Source: Agrypnia vestita (Eukaryota > Arthropoda > Insecta > Trichoptera > Phryganeidae). From it: 64,000 bases of DNA. The notes under the pieces were generated by a model. That model ran no database searches, had not been told where the DNA came from, and saw only the letters and a program-made list of their open reading frames with translations. Positions 22,951 to 33,559 of the stretch are shown here, piece by piece. The number at the start of each line of letters is the position of its first letter. Within the stretch, counting starts at the first letter, position 1. The position numbers and the translations under genes are program-made. Location: positions 77,501 through 141,500 of the forward strand of contig JADDOH010010916.1 in the NCBI GenBank assembly GCA_016648135.1, read 5' to 3'.

Positions 22951-22995
22951 GGGCTCGAACCACCAATCACCAGTTGCGTCATGACCACTATACCA
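22951..22995 (-). tRNA. Truncated tRNA-like sequence (pseudo-tRNA or SINE head)
   Basis: The minus strand contains a perfect A box (TGGTATAGTGG, 22985-22995) and B box (GGTTCGAGCCC, 22951-22961) in the correct order. They lie about 10 bases too close for a normal cloverleaf, and a balanced acceptor stem is not visible. So it is a tRNA pseudogene or the head of a tRNA-derived SINE and not a working tRNA. The right-arm copy is at 49055-49099. Confidence 0.45.
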
Positions 22996-23807
22996 ACAAA
23001 CTTTATTTATTTATTTACTTAGATTTTCAAAGATGGAAGGATGAATGGGATTTTAACCTATGTCCCAGAAACATGTTAATAATTCAACAAATTATTGGTT
23101 AGTGTAAAGTATTTAATTAATAAATTAAGCGTTGTTTCATTATGTGGAATATGCGGTTAAGTATTGGCTTGCAATACCATACCGTGTGATGACCCAGTTA
23201 GATAGTGGGTCCTCGTCAAATGACGGTGTTTTCTAGAGATGTTTTCTATAAAGGAAAAATATTATACAGACGTAAAATAGTTGACGCGAGTTTAATTTTA
23301 TTATTATATTTTTCATTTCGATCTCCTGGTCGCGGCCAACCACTGTGGTGGATCCAAGTGGGGTGACCCGTCAAAAATACGTCGTGGTAAATAATATTAA
23401 ATAATATAAATTTCATTGCAATGAATAAAGTCATTTGCTGTATGATGTTAGCGAAAATAGTTGTATGGCGCGGGTGGCAATGGCTGAGGTCGACAGATAC
23501 GCTGTAACTATAAAAGGATCGCGGAATAAAATATTATCTTCTATGAAATATAAAATAATGTATTCTATACAATATTAATACTCTGCCTGTGCTAACTATA
23601 CATTTAACTAAAATATATATTATTAACTGGAAATAATTATTCTGTGAAAATTGCGCTTTTGAATGCAATATTAACTAAAAATATTAACTAACATCTTGGG
23701 TTCGCATACGAAATTGATAATACCTAATGCCCTTTGCATTTACTAAGTGTATCACCTAAATAATCACAGCTATACCATCCTGTCCGTCAGGGACGAAACA
23801 TAAAACA

Positions 23808-23894
23808 CAGTGTATATTATAGATATCTCACAGAGACGAAACTGTATTAATTATGGGAAAGTAGGTATCTCTGTGAGATATCTATAATATACAC
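23808..23894. repeat. Perfect 28-bp inverted repeat
   Basis: 23808-23835 (AGTGTATATTATAGATATC...) and 23867-23894 are exact reverse complements separated by 31 bases. The centre carries the GGGAAAGTAGGTA word that also occurs near 17069-17080. The element sits inside the 3.4-kb insertion, so it is a nested foldback or an internal structural feature. Confidence 0.92.
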
Positions 23895-24819
23895 TAATTG
23901 ATTAATAATGTCTCTGTGACATAAATCCAGCACTGTTCTGAAAGATTTGAACAAACTCAAAATATTCTGAATAAAACACAGTTATATTTCTAAAAGTGCT
24001 ACCTCTTACGCGACAAAAATACCTATTACAGTCGGGCTATGAATATGAACTATTTCCGCCTCATAATGGAGCCTGGCACCAATACTAAAAACCTTACTAG
24101 AAATAATAAATGCGACTAAATCTCGATAAATACGATATATACTATTCGTAATACGTCGTTGAATTGGCACATGATTCGTCTAATGGATGAAGGACCCCGT
24201 TGTGTATCGTAATAACTTCAAATTCTTTTATAGGAGCAGTGTGGAAACAACAATTTACGTAATATAAACATCTAACGAACCTAATAATCTATACATTTAT
24301 GTTACAATAAAATACGTTCACTAGAAAGAATTCGTGTATTAGAAATAAAACATTTTCGATTGGAGGCAAACCAGTAAAATCGTTCGAACGGCCCAAAGGG
24401 AAAAATTCACACATATTAAATAACACTGAAATTAATAATTATAAACAGTTTGTATTAGCATATTCTTACCTTGAATGGTTTCATCTTAGACGTGCATGAA
24501 CCTGTTCATATTAATTCCGTGGGGAAATAATACATATATTTGCTATCTACGAAATACGACATTTTTGAAGCGAAACTTCTTTATAAAAAGTAGATAAGGT
24601 CTCGGAGATGGTTTGTTCGTAGGAATTTTATAACAGCCCGTGAGTTTATATAAAATAATAGTTTCTTTGAATGCAAAATTTTTGTTTTAAACCCCCAGCA
24701 TCTCTGCTGAGGGTGGTTAAGGCTCCGCGCCAGCCTAAACCCGGTGACCAGCTTCCTAAGTGACTAAATGGCCCCCTTTGTTCCTCCGGAACTTACTGCA
24801 TCCCGAGACTCTATCTCTT

Positions 24820-24990
24820 CTTTACGAGATGTGATCCGGTGACGCCCCTCTTTTAGGCTTATAATTGAGATGGCCGTACTCTTTTGGTACGAGTTTCTGA
24901 TGATGAGTGTTGTCTTGAGGCGCCTTTCTTTTAGGCCGGTGGTTGAAGAATCATGTACTCTTTTGGTACGAATTGATGACGACATTAGCC
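24820..24990. repeat. Diverged tandem duplication inside the 3.4-kb insertion
   Basis: Two consecutive units of about 80-90 bp share CGCC(C/T)(C/T)TCTTTTAGGC, then GTACTCTTTTGGTACGA and TGATGA. They are noticeably diverged, so the duplication predates the insertion. Confidence 0.6.
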
Positions 24991-27159
24991 TCCTTTGCGG
25001 GCATAGTCAGCGATGTTACAAATTATTGTGCAATCTCATTATGCCTTTTCAGAGCGGCGTCCCACGATTCTGCATCTTGCAACATTTACTTTGGACAAAT
25101 GTTAGAGTGTTAGTAACATATTTATAATATCCCAGCTATTCCATATGAGTGAATGATTTTTATATTTATTCTGGCCCTGTCTTTCTTACAGAGGACGAAA
25201 TAGAAGTTAACGTTTTCTATCAAGGTTTTACAGCATTCAAGCATGGAAATCCTTCCAAAGACAAAGGGAACCTTTTTGTTGGTTTAAGTAGTTTGCGCCG
25301 GATGAGGTTAGGTGGTCGGTTTATTGACGACCCCGAGCAACAAGGAGGGCCCCGCTTTTAAGGGACCCTGCAGGGGCTTGTGCGGGTTCCACGCCCAAGT
25401 GCCGGCAATCATCCACCCCTCAGCCAGCTAGGCTAACACAAACCAGATATCCCCAATCTTTAGTTAGATCTCCCCATTCTGTCCTTTACTCGTCGTTCTG
25501 AAGCTACTTGTTAAGCCGAATATACCGAGGTACTCGATTCATAAAGAATTAGTTGTAGACCGAGTGTAATGATTGCGCAATACCTACGCAATACAGTTAT
25601 TATTATAATGCTACTAAGTAATTCATATAGAACTTCGTGTATTCAATTTTCAGCATAAACGGTATGAAATTCGCTTTGCATAAAAATAGATCCGTTTGAA
25701 AGGAATTCTCGTACGATTTGAACCAATATCACACAAGCAATCGTGATATTTAATTACACATAATTATTCCGAACTCAAATATTCCCAAAATAAATACATT
25801 TCGATAGTGAAAATAATTAACCGTAATAGATAATATAAATATGTTCCTTAGCTGTTACACAGTGGCGGTATGATCCTCTCTGGTACTGATGAATGGTAGA
25901 TTCCTCCATACGTCCGGGCAGCAACTCCGTCCGCAAATGCTGTTCTCCAAATGAAGTCTCTGGCAGTAGTCTCTCGGGCAGCGCTTCCGCTGGCAGGTCT
26001 GGTCTCGAACTGAAGGGGCTGAGTATATGGTGTTCGCTCCTTTTATAGTCACGATTGCACCATACCTCCGAAATTCACGCTAGTGCAGTGACTCATCCTG
26101 TCCTATCTATAGCGCGATGACTTCACCGCCGGCGCCCGCCATTGGCCGGATTCAGTCATCAGGATGGTCGCCACTGGCTCAACCCGTCGAAGGCAAAGCG
26201 CGCCTGTGATTGGTCCGTTTCGTTAAAATAATAGTTAAGCACCCGCTACACGCGAGACTTACTGTTCTGATTCATAAATAATAAAGGCTCGTTCGCACCT
26301 ACTCACAAAGTCGAGTCTATTAGGATTGGCAAACGATATTAATTTAACACAGAATTATATCTATGGTATAATAAAGATCTAAGAAATATTACTTGTATAG
26401 CTGAATATTCAATATTTTGTTAGCCTCTTGTAATACATAGAATCTTAAGAAGAAATATATCAGGCTTTTACTTTTAAACGATTCCAAACAGAAGAAATAT
26501 ATTTTTGATGTCCATACTTGACTTTTTTGAATATAATTATTTTAAGATTTTCTAAATTTATTAAATCTATCTCTATGTCGACCATCACAACCGTCAGAGT
26601 GTGTCCATCGAAAGCGCTTAGGCTTATATAACTCAAATTAGTGGAATAAAATGTTGTGTATAAATCATTGTGTTAAGTATTTAATTCTTAATTATAAAAA
26701 CAATACTAGGCCAATATCATCCAAATAATTTTTTTTCATGAGTATTCACACACATTTTACCAGTACTAAGACTGCTTTAAATGTGATACAAAATTTTGTT
26801 ATTTTGCATTTAATGTCATTATTAAGTTAATTTTTATTATTTAATTGTCTTTTTTTGCCGATCTGCGTCCACCTTACTATTTCTTGACATTAGAAACCTT
26901 AAGAACAGTGTGTCAGAAAGTTTTCTTTCTTTTCACTGTGATGAAAGGCTACATTTTGTTTTATAGCGAAACGTCAAAAAGAACATCCGGCCAATAAAAA
27001 GGTGTGAAAAATAACGAGGCAAACATTTTACTGCCTTGGGGAATACAGCGCAGTAAAAAGTTAAACAAAAGAAAATAAAATGCGCTCATTGCTTGACCAT
27101 CATTATTTTATTCAGATGAAAACTTTATCATTATTTTGATCTTTTGTTTAGAGTTCTGG

Positions 27160-27245
27160 TTAAGGTTGTATGACCTTTCTGGCCGAGTTTTCGGATCCCA
27201 TGTGTAATCTGGGAGTGTTGCTACTATGTATGGGTTTGCAATATA
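27160..27245 (-). repeat. Dispersed 'GGATCCGAAAACTCGG' motif copy
   Basis: The minus strand reads CAACACTCCCAGATTACACATGGGATCCGAAAACTCGGCCAGAAAGGTC, the same sentence type as 15640-15735 and 21075-21190. It is followed (minus sense upstream) by an unrecognised 60-codon frame, 27270-27452, open in both arms. Confidence 0.5.
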
Positions 27246-28559
27246 AGGCAGAATACCCCAAAATGTCAGTTATTTGGTTACCTTAGTATACAACACATGT
27301 TGCAAGATTTGAAAGTGTGTTTCTTCGGGTTTTGTTCTACGGAGCTGGTCACCACCCTCAGAAATCTTCACAGCTACGAGGATCGACTTGGCTTTTTCAC
27401 GATGCACTAACTGGAGTTCCGATGGAATATATACGATTTTGTTGTGCTTCACAAGATTCTCAGTGGAACAATTATTGATTATATTTCTTTATCTGACGGC
27501 TTAAGAAACCCGGAGTTCGTTAGAATAAGCCAGCATTCTAATGTTGGTTATTTTTCTCCCATCACAAGAATGTGCCGTATACACAATACAATAGTGCTGA
27601 CCTTAATGTTGATAAAAAGTCACTCCCACGCCTGAACCCATGGAATACATAATTTTCAATCTACAAGATTTAGAGACACACTCAAAATAACAAAATTCAA
27701 TTTTACCACTACCCAAAACCATTTTAGTTTTCTTGGTATTAATTTAAATCTCCGTTAAGTGATCAGAAAAATAACAGATCAAAAAAAATTTTCAATTGAA
27801 ACAAAAAAACATATTAATCATATTTCTTTCGCACCCCCCCTCCCCCTTCCACTATTTACCATCATTTGGACACTTGATACCGAGCTATGATTGTTCATAA
27901 TTTGTAAAGTTTATTTAGTATTAAGTATACTCCGACGAAGGAACGTTGTTTCCGAAACCGGTTGGTTTTTACCAAAAATTAAGTGGTGATTAACTAATTT
28001 AATTCATTTAATTATATGCCACAACTAATTTTATTTCATTTTTGAAATCAGGGCACTCAAAAATACCGGGAACCCACCCTTGCAAATATCGTAAATAATA
28101 CCGTATTCTTCAATTATGCCCTTCTTAATCTATAATTTTAAAAATTCAATGCGCTAGGTACCTACATATCGTAAAATAGTATTCCTGAAATTGTAGCTCT
28201 CGGTAACTATTGACCGTGGTGCCTAATTGTCAAATCGTGTAGTGCCAATCTGAAACAGTTCGCGTTCGCGACTTGGCGTGTGCTGTAACACCTACTGCAC
28301 ATCACACCGTATTTATTTGAGAGAAATGGTCTTAAATTATACCGGTAAAGGTACCATTTAATTAATCACCTGGTTGTAAAATAATATTGAAAAGTCAAAA
28401 TTAACTAATCGGTATATTTTTTGATGTATCGGATTTTACTTTTTTTAGGTAAAGCAAGTTCATAAATAAAGGTGATGTGAGGTCAAAAGTTATTTAAAGT
28501 AGCTTTATATTTTTAATGAAAGGGTTTTGAATATCTCATCAAATCTCATAACCTGTTAA
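27246..28559. other. Arm sequence with unrecognised frames and a poly-C tract
   Basis: Two opposing frames of about 60 codons (27270-27452 minus, 27444-27635 plus) persist in both arms. They could be a worn transposon protein, but I cannot name it. A C-rich tract at 27833-27848 differs in length from the G tract in the right arm (about 47610-47625). The GACGAAGGAACGTTGTTTCCGAAACCGG motif occurs at 27930-27962. Confidence 0.4.
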
Positions 28560-28740
28560 TGAATTTTCGTTTTGGAGATTATTCATAATGATATATAAAT
28601 TGGATGAAAAACGTAAGGACGGATATCTATCTATACGTGAGTTAAATATAAAATTATAATTTAACTACTCAAGTTTCAAGAGTATCAGAATATCTTACCG
28701 ACAAGGAAGTATTAAACCGAAAGTTATAATAATATAAATG
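28560..28740 (-). repeat. Dispersed repeat family, copy A, at the inner edge of the left arm
   Basis: The minus strand shows CGATAAGATATTCTGATACTCTTGAAACTTGAGTAG... then TTTTTCATCCAATTTATA, the block order of copies at 11098 and 13615. The right copy is 46700-46880. It ends about 60 bp before the palindrome's inner breakpoint. Confidence 0.65.
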
Positions 28741-28919
28741 AAAATGGCAAGATGAAATTAGAGAATTCAAAAAATAAAAAATTAACCCATAAAAATATAA
28801 TTTTAAATAAAATGCGAAAATGTTTGTTTGAATTGTTTTTGTCTAATAAGATGTCTGGAGTCGTGTTCGAGCATTTTGTTAATCAAGTACTTTGAGGTAA
28901 TATTCGAGATTTTAACAGG

Positions 28920-29105
28920 TTAAAATAACCGCTTACACAATAACCTTATTTACAAACATATTTGGTTTGTTATACAATAACCATTATTTTAACTTATTAC
29001 ACAATAAGATTTTAAACCGGTTACATAATTATTGCTATTTTTAAAGATAATAAATTAAAAACGTTTTTTAAACCAGTTACACAACAACTGTGTTTTTTAA
29101 GAGTT
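28920..29105. repeat. Cluster of degenerate TTACACAATAA repeats
   Basis: Variants of (C/G)(T/G)TTA(C/T)ACAATAA(C/G) occur about five times at irregular 35-60 bp spacing (near 28931, 28971, 28998, 29023 and 29080), immediately inside the spacer. It has no coding function. It is possibly an old minisatellite or binding-site array. Confidence 0.5.
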
Positions 29106-30866
29106 TTTATCTGATGACATCGCTGATTGATAACTGATTTTTTTAGTTAGAATGGGCAACCAGCTGTACTAGTTGATATCCTTATTGGATTATGGGAATG
29201 AAAAAGCTTTGGACTGCAGGTGGCAGTAGTAAAAATGCAACACACATACGAAGCAAGTTGTGCAAGTTAAAAATATATACAATTTCCAAAAAATTTAAAA
29301 AATGATTATCCATTCTGGGTGGAATTGCTGAGTGTTACATTGTATAAAGTTATCACTTAATACTTCCACACCTACTTTCCCACATAAAAATATAACTTTG
29401 TCTCTATGAAATATCTATAATATACCTATCTTGATTAATGATGTAGATAAAATGTAAATAAAATCCCCCTGTAGATAAAATATAGTATAGTAATTCTTGA
29501 AAAATTTGAACATAGTTAAAATATTCTGAATCCTACCATCTTACCAAGACTCGGAGAAAGACGTTGTTCTGTGCTCATAACACAAATATACTTATGTTTT
29601 CTTTTTAAATTCAAACCAATGATATTTCTTACGTAAATATTTTTATGAATTCCAAAATGACACTAACACCTACGAATATATGTTTGGAAAGTATTTACCC
29701 GAGTTTGAGATCAAAATGGTTGACTGCATATAAACATCGCTTCAGACTAATATTTGTAAAGCAAATAGTGATTTCGTAGCTTGAATCCCGTCTGCATACT
29801 GCACAGTGGCACTCAAGTGCGCAAGTCGAGCTATCTTGACAACCCTTGCAAATGTCGTTAAATTTGATGACTCGAATTGAAATCGAAGATTGCGACTGCA
29901 TTGCAAGCAGTTTATATCTACTGGCGTCCATTGCAAGCATCAAAATCAACTCTGGTAGTGTTAAATTTACAACTACGAAAAATTTTGGCCACAGCCAGTA
30001 AAATGCATTATTAACCTTCAAACATACACGCTATCGTAAATTTTAAGAATATTTTTATTGTTATATGGGAAAATCAGTTGCGTCTATTCTTAAGACACTG
30101 TCTATTCTAATATATAAAGAGGTAAGGTGTAGGAAGTAATCTCCGAAACAACTCATCCGATTTAAAAAAATATTTCACCAATATTTAGAATGGACTTTCA
30201 GAGTAGATAGGCTGTATGTTAAAATAAAAAGGGTTTTTCGTAATGACCTATTTTACCGAAAAATGCTCTAGCGGTGCGATTTTTACGAACGCTGCCTTAA
30301 CGGTAAGAGTTATTTAACTACGTTCTATAGAAAAGTAATAGAACTTAAAAAGTTCTATAGAAAAGGGCGCGACGATATATATCTTAAAGGTAATAAACAA
30401 ATTGATATAATATGATTAAAAATTACCAAAAATCTACGCGTGCGATGCCGCGCGGGTAAGCGAGTTATTCTTAAATTGCTTATATTAAGAGTTTGTTTGT
30501 AAATGCTTTGCTGTGAGACGTTTGACAAAAAGATCATGATTAAAGCTCTTTCACCTACAAGCCTAGGCATAGCACGTTTTTAATTAATTATTTTTTCTTT
30601 AAAGCATGAAGTACTTGTCAATAATACCTATATTACTTATGTGGTTACATTATTTATTTTAGTAAAAATAAAATACTTTGTATAAAACCACTATTTCTTG
30701 AAAAACTTGAAAAAACACTTTTTGTGGCTAGTGGTCTCATCATCGGGATACAATATATATTTAAAATAATTGGATTTAAGGACATCACCGAAAACAAAAT
30801 ACAAAAATGTTTTTCTAATAAACAATCAATGTGAAAAAAAATTAATATGTAGCTATTTGCAAAAAT
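29106..30866. other. Spacer sequence left of the LTR retrotransposon
   Basis: 29340-29540 contains another copy of the AT-rich repeat seen near 17030 and 23810 (CACCTACTTTCCCACAT, TTTGTCTCTATGAAATATCTATAATATAC, GAACATAGTTAAAATATTCTGAAT). A 108-codon minus-strand frame at 29695-30021 has no domain I recognise and I do not call it a gene. The rest is AT-rich. Confidence 0.45.
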
Positions 30867-30871
30867 GATTT

Positions 30872-32232
30872 TGGTACGCACAAGGCCATACCAAGTTCGA
30901 AATAACTATTAATAAATTCCCAAAATATTTTAAAACCCGAGCGGCTAAAAAACCGAATTTAAAAATAGCTATATATAGGGTGGGTCTCCGTGTTACGGTG
31001 GGAGAAATTCAGTATAAATTTATAATATTTTAAACACAAAGGTAAATTCGAAAGCAACAACAAAAAACACTTTTTCGGGAATTTAAATTAAAAATAAAAG
31101 ACACTTTATTTAGCAAAAAACGATTCCGCGGACCGGCAGCGTAACAAGGTAAAAGTAATCTCGGCGAACTGAGGATGCTGAGTCTGCGGAATCTTCCTTT
31201 ATTTATACTTAAAATCTAGACACAGCGGGAAATCAACGGTCAAAATGGGATTAGTAAGGGAGGGGAGAGACATCTCGAGAATACCCAGTGGCGGATGGTG
31301 GTCAGCGCAGCATTCCCGAGCGGTATGATCCGCGCCGGCCCATCCTCTAACGGACTATTTTGCCCGCCTAGCCAAATTATCTCCCGAACGGGGAGGTGTA
31401 CATATGTAAATGTTACGTCAAATTGAACGCCTGGCACATCCGCATGTGAATTTAATTAGTACCAATGTGTCCGGATGTGTCGGCGTTCATAAATCGCCTC
31501 AAAAAAGGCCGATTCCTATCTCTCGATGTATCTCCTTCCAAACTAATCCGATTCTTTATTTTATAACGAATTCTGACAGGAAATGACATGCCAGGTTTTG
31601 TGCACTTTTTCTGAGTTCATCTCGTGAACTTTCTGATTTTACGGCGTTGCAAACTTTCCACGCGCCGCGTACGTCTGGTCCATAAACCAGCGGCCCCCGC
31701 CAGGCGCCGGCTTGTCGCGTTCAAACGTCGGCCTGCCTGACCCCCGCCAGGCGCCGGCTTGTCGCGTTCAAACGTCGGCCTGCCTGACCATTTAACGGCC
31801 TTTCAAATCTGCTGCGCAGTTATCTGAAAACTGGCAAAAAACATATTTTTGCTATTTAATTTAATCCGCGAGATCGGCCGTCATCCTCCACAGTGAGATA
31901 CGTTTATTTCCGAATCTCGCGGATGTCCTAATAATGCACAAAACCTTATATCTCCAGTCAGGATTCGTCAGTAATAAGACCGCTAATTCCACTCATTTTA
32001 TTTACAATAAAAAATTACAAATTACATATAGAATAAAATTACAAAAAATTCTTAAAACTATTCAAGTTGTCGAGGCCTCGACGCGAGTATAAGAAATATT
32101 ATAAACTAAATGCATAAATGTTCAAAAAATAAACCTTATGGTAACAATTACACATACACACACACGGCCATATATTTTTATTAAATTTAAAAAATTCAAT
32201 TTTATGCCGCTGGATTGATCGTGTGCGAAACA
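30872..32232 (-). repeat. 3' LTR of the BEL-Pao element
   Basis: 1361 bp. On the minus strand it starts TGTTTCGCACACG and ends GTACCA. It contains a TATA box (minus TATAAA at 31202-31207), an AATAAA signal (31105-31110), a 47-bp tandem duplication (31694-31787) and an 11-bp stem, ATCCGCGAGAT/ATCTCGCGGAT (31865-31925). It is nearly identical to 37061-38431. Confidence 0.95.
31694..31787. repeat. 47-bp tandem duplication within the LTR
   Basis: The unit beginning CCCCCGCCAGGCGCCGG is present twice in a row (31694-31740 and 31741-31787) without differences. The same pair exists in the other LTR (37884-37930 and 37931-37977), so the source element already carried it when this copy was made. Confidence 0.93.
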
Positions 32233-32246
32233 CCACCCCCGTGTGG
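32233..32246 (-). promoter_or_regulatory. Polypurine tract next to the 3' LTR
   Basis: The minus strand has GGGGGTGG directly before the LTR's first TG. This is the expected place of the plus-strand primer for reverse transcription. It is short and interrupted by a T, so the assignment rests mainly on position. Confidence 0.55.
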
Positions 32247-33100
32247 CTTTGCCGCACTCGAAGGTAGCACACGATCCTCGAAGGCCGGGTGATGACATCT
32301 ACGCGTGTGTGGTCTCCGATGCCTGCTGCGTCGGCAGGGGTGATGACTCTGGTAGCGGGTCGCACGTAGTCCCCGGAGGCGGTCCGAAGTCGCACCGTGC
32401 GGACCTGGCCGTCGGCGGCGGGAACCGCCTCCACGATGACTCCTCGCGGCCAGCTGTTCCGAGGAAGGGCGGGGTCAGCAATGATGGCGGCGGCCCCCTC
32501 CCGAAGCGGAGGGGCCGGCTCCTGCCACTTCCGTCGTTGGGCGAGAGTCGGGAGGTATTCCCGGATCCACCGGCGCCAAAACATGTCTGCAAGCTGCTGG
32601 GCGAACTGCCACTGCTTCTTGAGGCAGACCTGCTCATCCAGAGGTCCATACGTGGCGAGATGAGAATGTCGCCCGGCCGCGCCCAGTAGTAGGTGGTTCG
32701 GTGGATCTACCGAAACGTGAGTCAGCGGGCGGCTGTTCACCACGTTCTCGGCCTCGGCGAACGCCGTCATCAAGGTCTCCGGGCGCGGGGCGCGCTCCTT
32801 TAGAATGGGGACTGAGCGGAGGATTAAATTTCCAATCTACGCCTGTCTGTGCGAGATGGTCGCGCATAGCCGGGTCTGATTACAACTCTTCTAGCGCAGT
32901 TGCTATTTCGCGAGCCGCGCCCCTGAAATTTGTTCCGTTGTCGGAATACAAATACCGCGGGTGTCCGTGGCGGGCGGCGAGTCGTCGTAGGGCCATTATG
33001 GCCGAGTCGGCCGTCAGAGAATCTACCAGTTCTAGGTGAACGGCCCGCGTTGTCATACATGTGAATAACGCGCCATACCTTTTTTCTCTGCGCCGGCCTA
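32240..33100 (-). pseudogene. BEL-Pao integrase remnant (core and C-terminal domain)
   Basis: On the minus strand one frame carries the integrase core from PLQVTIG through FTCMTTRAVHLELV to YSDNGTNFRG, which holds the second catalytic Asp, and ends at a stop at 32880. Another frame resumes at WKFNPPLSPHS and breaks. A third (stop at 32099, open upstream to 32773) contains ENVVNSRPLTHVS, then QLADMFWRRW and a DUF5641-like tail. The segment holding the family's first catalytic Asp is missing at the start. The segment with the catalytic Glu is deleted between PHS and KERAPRP. Together with the frameshifts this cannot make an active integrase. Confidence 0.88.
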
Positions 33101-33103
33101 TGG

Positions 33104-33445
33104 TCACTTGTAGGGGTGTCCGCCATCCAACACGATAGGTTTTTTCAAGCCTGGCGGTATATCGGCGACTGTTGTAGCTGACAATCGGGAATCCATTGTG
33201 GTTATTCCGTCCTCGTCCAGTCGCGGGGTCACCACGTACAAACGGCTGGTGCGGGGGAGGGGGGCTCCCCGCCGAAGTATGCTGAGCTCTGGTCCAAAAG
33301 ACTCCGCTTGTGCTCGCAATACCCACGATCTTTCGGCAGCACACCGCTCATCCGCGGTCAGATCTGCTCGGCGCGCGCGGTCTCTGCCGCGCCGGCAATT
33401 TTCAATAAAGCGCCGCAGCGAAGCGGTCGCGCGCAATAGTTTCAA
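33104..33445 (-). pseudogene. BEL-Pao pol linker upstream of integrase
   Basis: The frame contains LRRFIENCR, LTADERCAAERSWVLRAQ, then SRLYVVTPRLDEDGI and KKPIVLDGGHPY. This is the region that in intact BEL-Pao pols joins RNase H to the integrase zinc finger. It ends abruptly at that zinc finger: the His/Cys motif expected next is absent and the sequence jumps to the integrase core (PLQVTIG), marking an internal deletion near 33110. Confidence 0.82.
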
Positions 33446-33559
33446 AATGTCAAAAAACGCCTAATATCCGGAAATGCTCCGTCGTTGTATTGCGTAACAA
33501 ACGCCGGTCGTAGTTGCAATTGCTCCGGATCAGGGTTGCGGCCGCCGCCCCTCTCGCGA

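Larger units (their letters stand above)
23185..26589. mobile_element. 3.4-kb insertion with TG...CA ends and 4-bp target duplication (left arm only)
   Basis: The insertion starts TGTGATG and ends CATCACA (a 7-bp terminal inverted repeat). It is flanked by ACCG at 23181-23184 and 26590-26593, and the right arm keeps a single uninterrupted copy of the site at 48866-48869. TG...CA ends with 4-bp duplication fit LTR retroelements. However, I see no direct terminal repeats, so a solo/composite LTR element or a TIR transposon are both possible. Internal sites include TATA-like ACTATAAAAGG near 23507 (plus) and near 26035-26050 (minus). There is no recognisable transposase or polymerase. A 70-codon frame (25149-25361) preceded by a splice-acceptor-like TTTCTTACAG is unexplained. 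Confidence 0.88.
7451..28804 (+). repeat. Left arm of giant inverted duplication
   Basis: This stretch is the reverse complement of 46639-64000 from end to end in the same order. Base 7451 pairs with base 64000, so the true outer limit lies outside the window. The inner limit is sharp: both arms share AACCCATAAAAATATAATTTT and then diverge (left continues AAATAAAATGCG, right CATTAAAAATCC). Compared segments differ by roughly 1-2%; for example, the 63-codon frame at 19216-19407 is identical in both arms, and that at 9856-10056 differs at two codons. Left-only insertions at 8486-9783 and 23185-26589 make this arm about 4 kb longer. Confidence 0.97.

Noticed and set aside
22951..22995. Functional tRNA gene
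   Set aside because: A-to-B box distance is about 10 bases short and no acceptor stem can be paired.
28920..29105. CRISPR-like array of TTACACAATAA repeats
   Set aside because: Repeats are short, degenerate and irregularly spaced, and the DNA is eukaryotic.
29695..30021. 108-codon minus-strand frame in the spacer with a Cys-rich stretch
   Set aside because: Cys positions do not form a zinc-finger spacing I recognise; there is an overlapping alternative frame and no supporting context.
32243..32689. 148-codon plus-strand frame opposite the integrase remnant
   Set aside because: Antisense shadow of a GC-rich coding remnant; the minus strand carries clear integrase/DUF5641 motifs.
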